DNA from: Geobacteraceae bacterium GWC2_53_11
Lineage (GTDB): Bacteria; Desulfobacterota; Desulfuromonadia; Geobacterales; Pseudopelobacteraceae
Assembly (NCBI GenBank): GCA_001802645.1
Contig: MGZJ01000034.1
Span: 1 to 32,595 of the forward strand
Reading direction: 5' to 3'
Length of the DNA: 32,595 nucleotides
Each line of letters starts with the position of its first letter. The first letter of the stretch is position 1. Shown in pieces: positions 32,584 through 32,595 of this stretch. The notes under the pieces were generated by a model that was not told where the DNA came from, ran no database searches, and was given only the letters and a program-made list of their open reading frames with translations. Both the position numbers and the translations under genes were made by a program.

Positions 32584-32595
32584 AGTTCGGCAGGC

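Overview
The window looks like part of a Geobacter-type (Desulfuromonadales) chromosome. The best clues are a PpcA-family triheme cytochrome c7 (22944-23207), a groESL operon with a perfect CIRCE element, orphan hypE, a PAS-GGDEF regulator, an FmdE-like exported protein and many short intergenic repeats. Most of it is ordinary chromosomal backbone. The accessory parts are the left 2.9 kb, the intergenic element at 5926-6175 and the metal-handling cluster at 27.4-30.3 kb. The genus is inferred from gene content only.

Layout. 1-2950: a wrecked mobile region. The C-terminal end of an integron/XerD-type tyrosine recombinase (minus strand) abuts the C-terminal part of an IS91-type transposase (plus strand). 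Two plus-strand accessory genes follow, a lipoprotein and a membrane-anchored peptidoglycan amidase, with two attC-like hairpins at 903-969 and 1554-1617. I read this as a decayed chromosomal integron. 2968-4301: divergent HxlR regulator and qorB quinone reductase sharing an inverted-repeat operator. 4366-5883: minus-strand pair of polysaccharide deacetylase and Asp/Glu-type racemase. 5926-6175: a MITE-like inverted-repeat element. 6236-7959: radical SAM protein and a small exported protein. 8147-10260: heat-shock promoter, CIRCE, groES, groEL. 10396-13761: plus-strand genes for a cupin, ferrochelatase, exported cyclophilin, LUD-domain protein and ComF. 13865-15436: Rrf2 regulator and diguanylate cyclase. 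15489-17453: minus-strand GNAT acetyltransferase, YbaK and HypE. 17588-20705: tightly packed plus-strand operon of a Rossmann protein (possibly a FabMG-type enoyl-ACP reductase), bamD, a small lipoprotein and plsY, which suggests a shared envelope and lipid role. 20746-22654: minus-strand exported protein, DTW-domain protein and GreA/B-like factor. 22944-23207: cytochrome c7. 23343-24900: DUF3124 protein and AI-2E-family permease. 25020-30276: minus-strand run that I read as a metal-homeostasis operon: exported His/Cys-rich protein, HupE/UreJ-type permease, membrane-anchor protein, DmeF efflux pump, then an MFS/spermidine-synthase fusion. 30444-32337: FmdE-like exported protein and a CNNM/CorC-type membrane protein. 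The right edge may hold a 35-residue exported peptide.

No rRNA, tRNA or CRISPR array was recognised. The strongest candidates for something new are the integron remnant with its membrane-anchored amidase, the unusual envelope operon headed by the Rossmann protein, and the paired regulatory palindromes. None of these could be searched against databases, so novelty is unverified.
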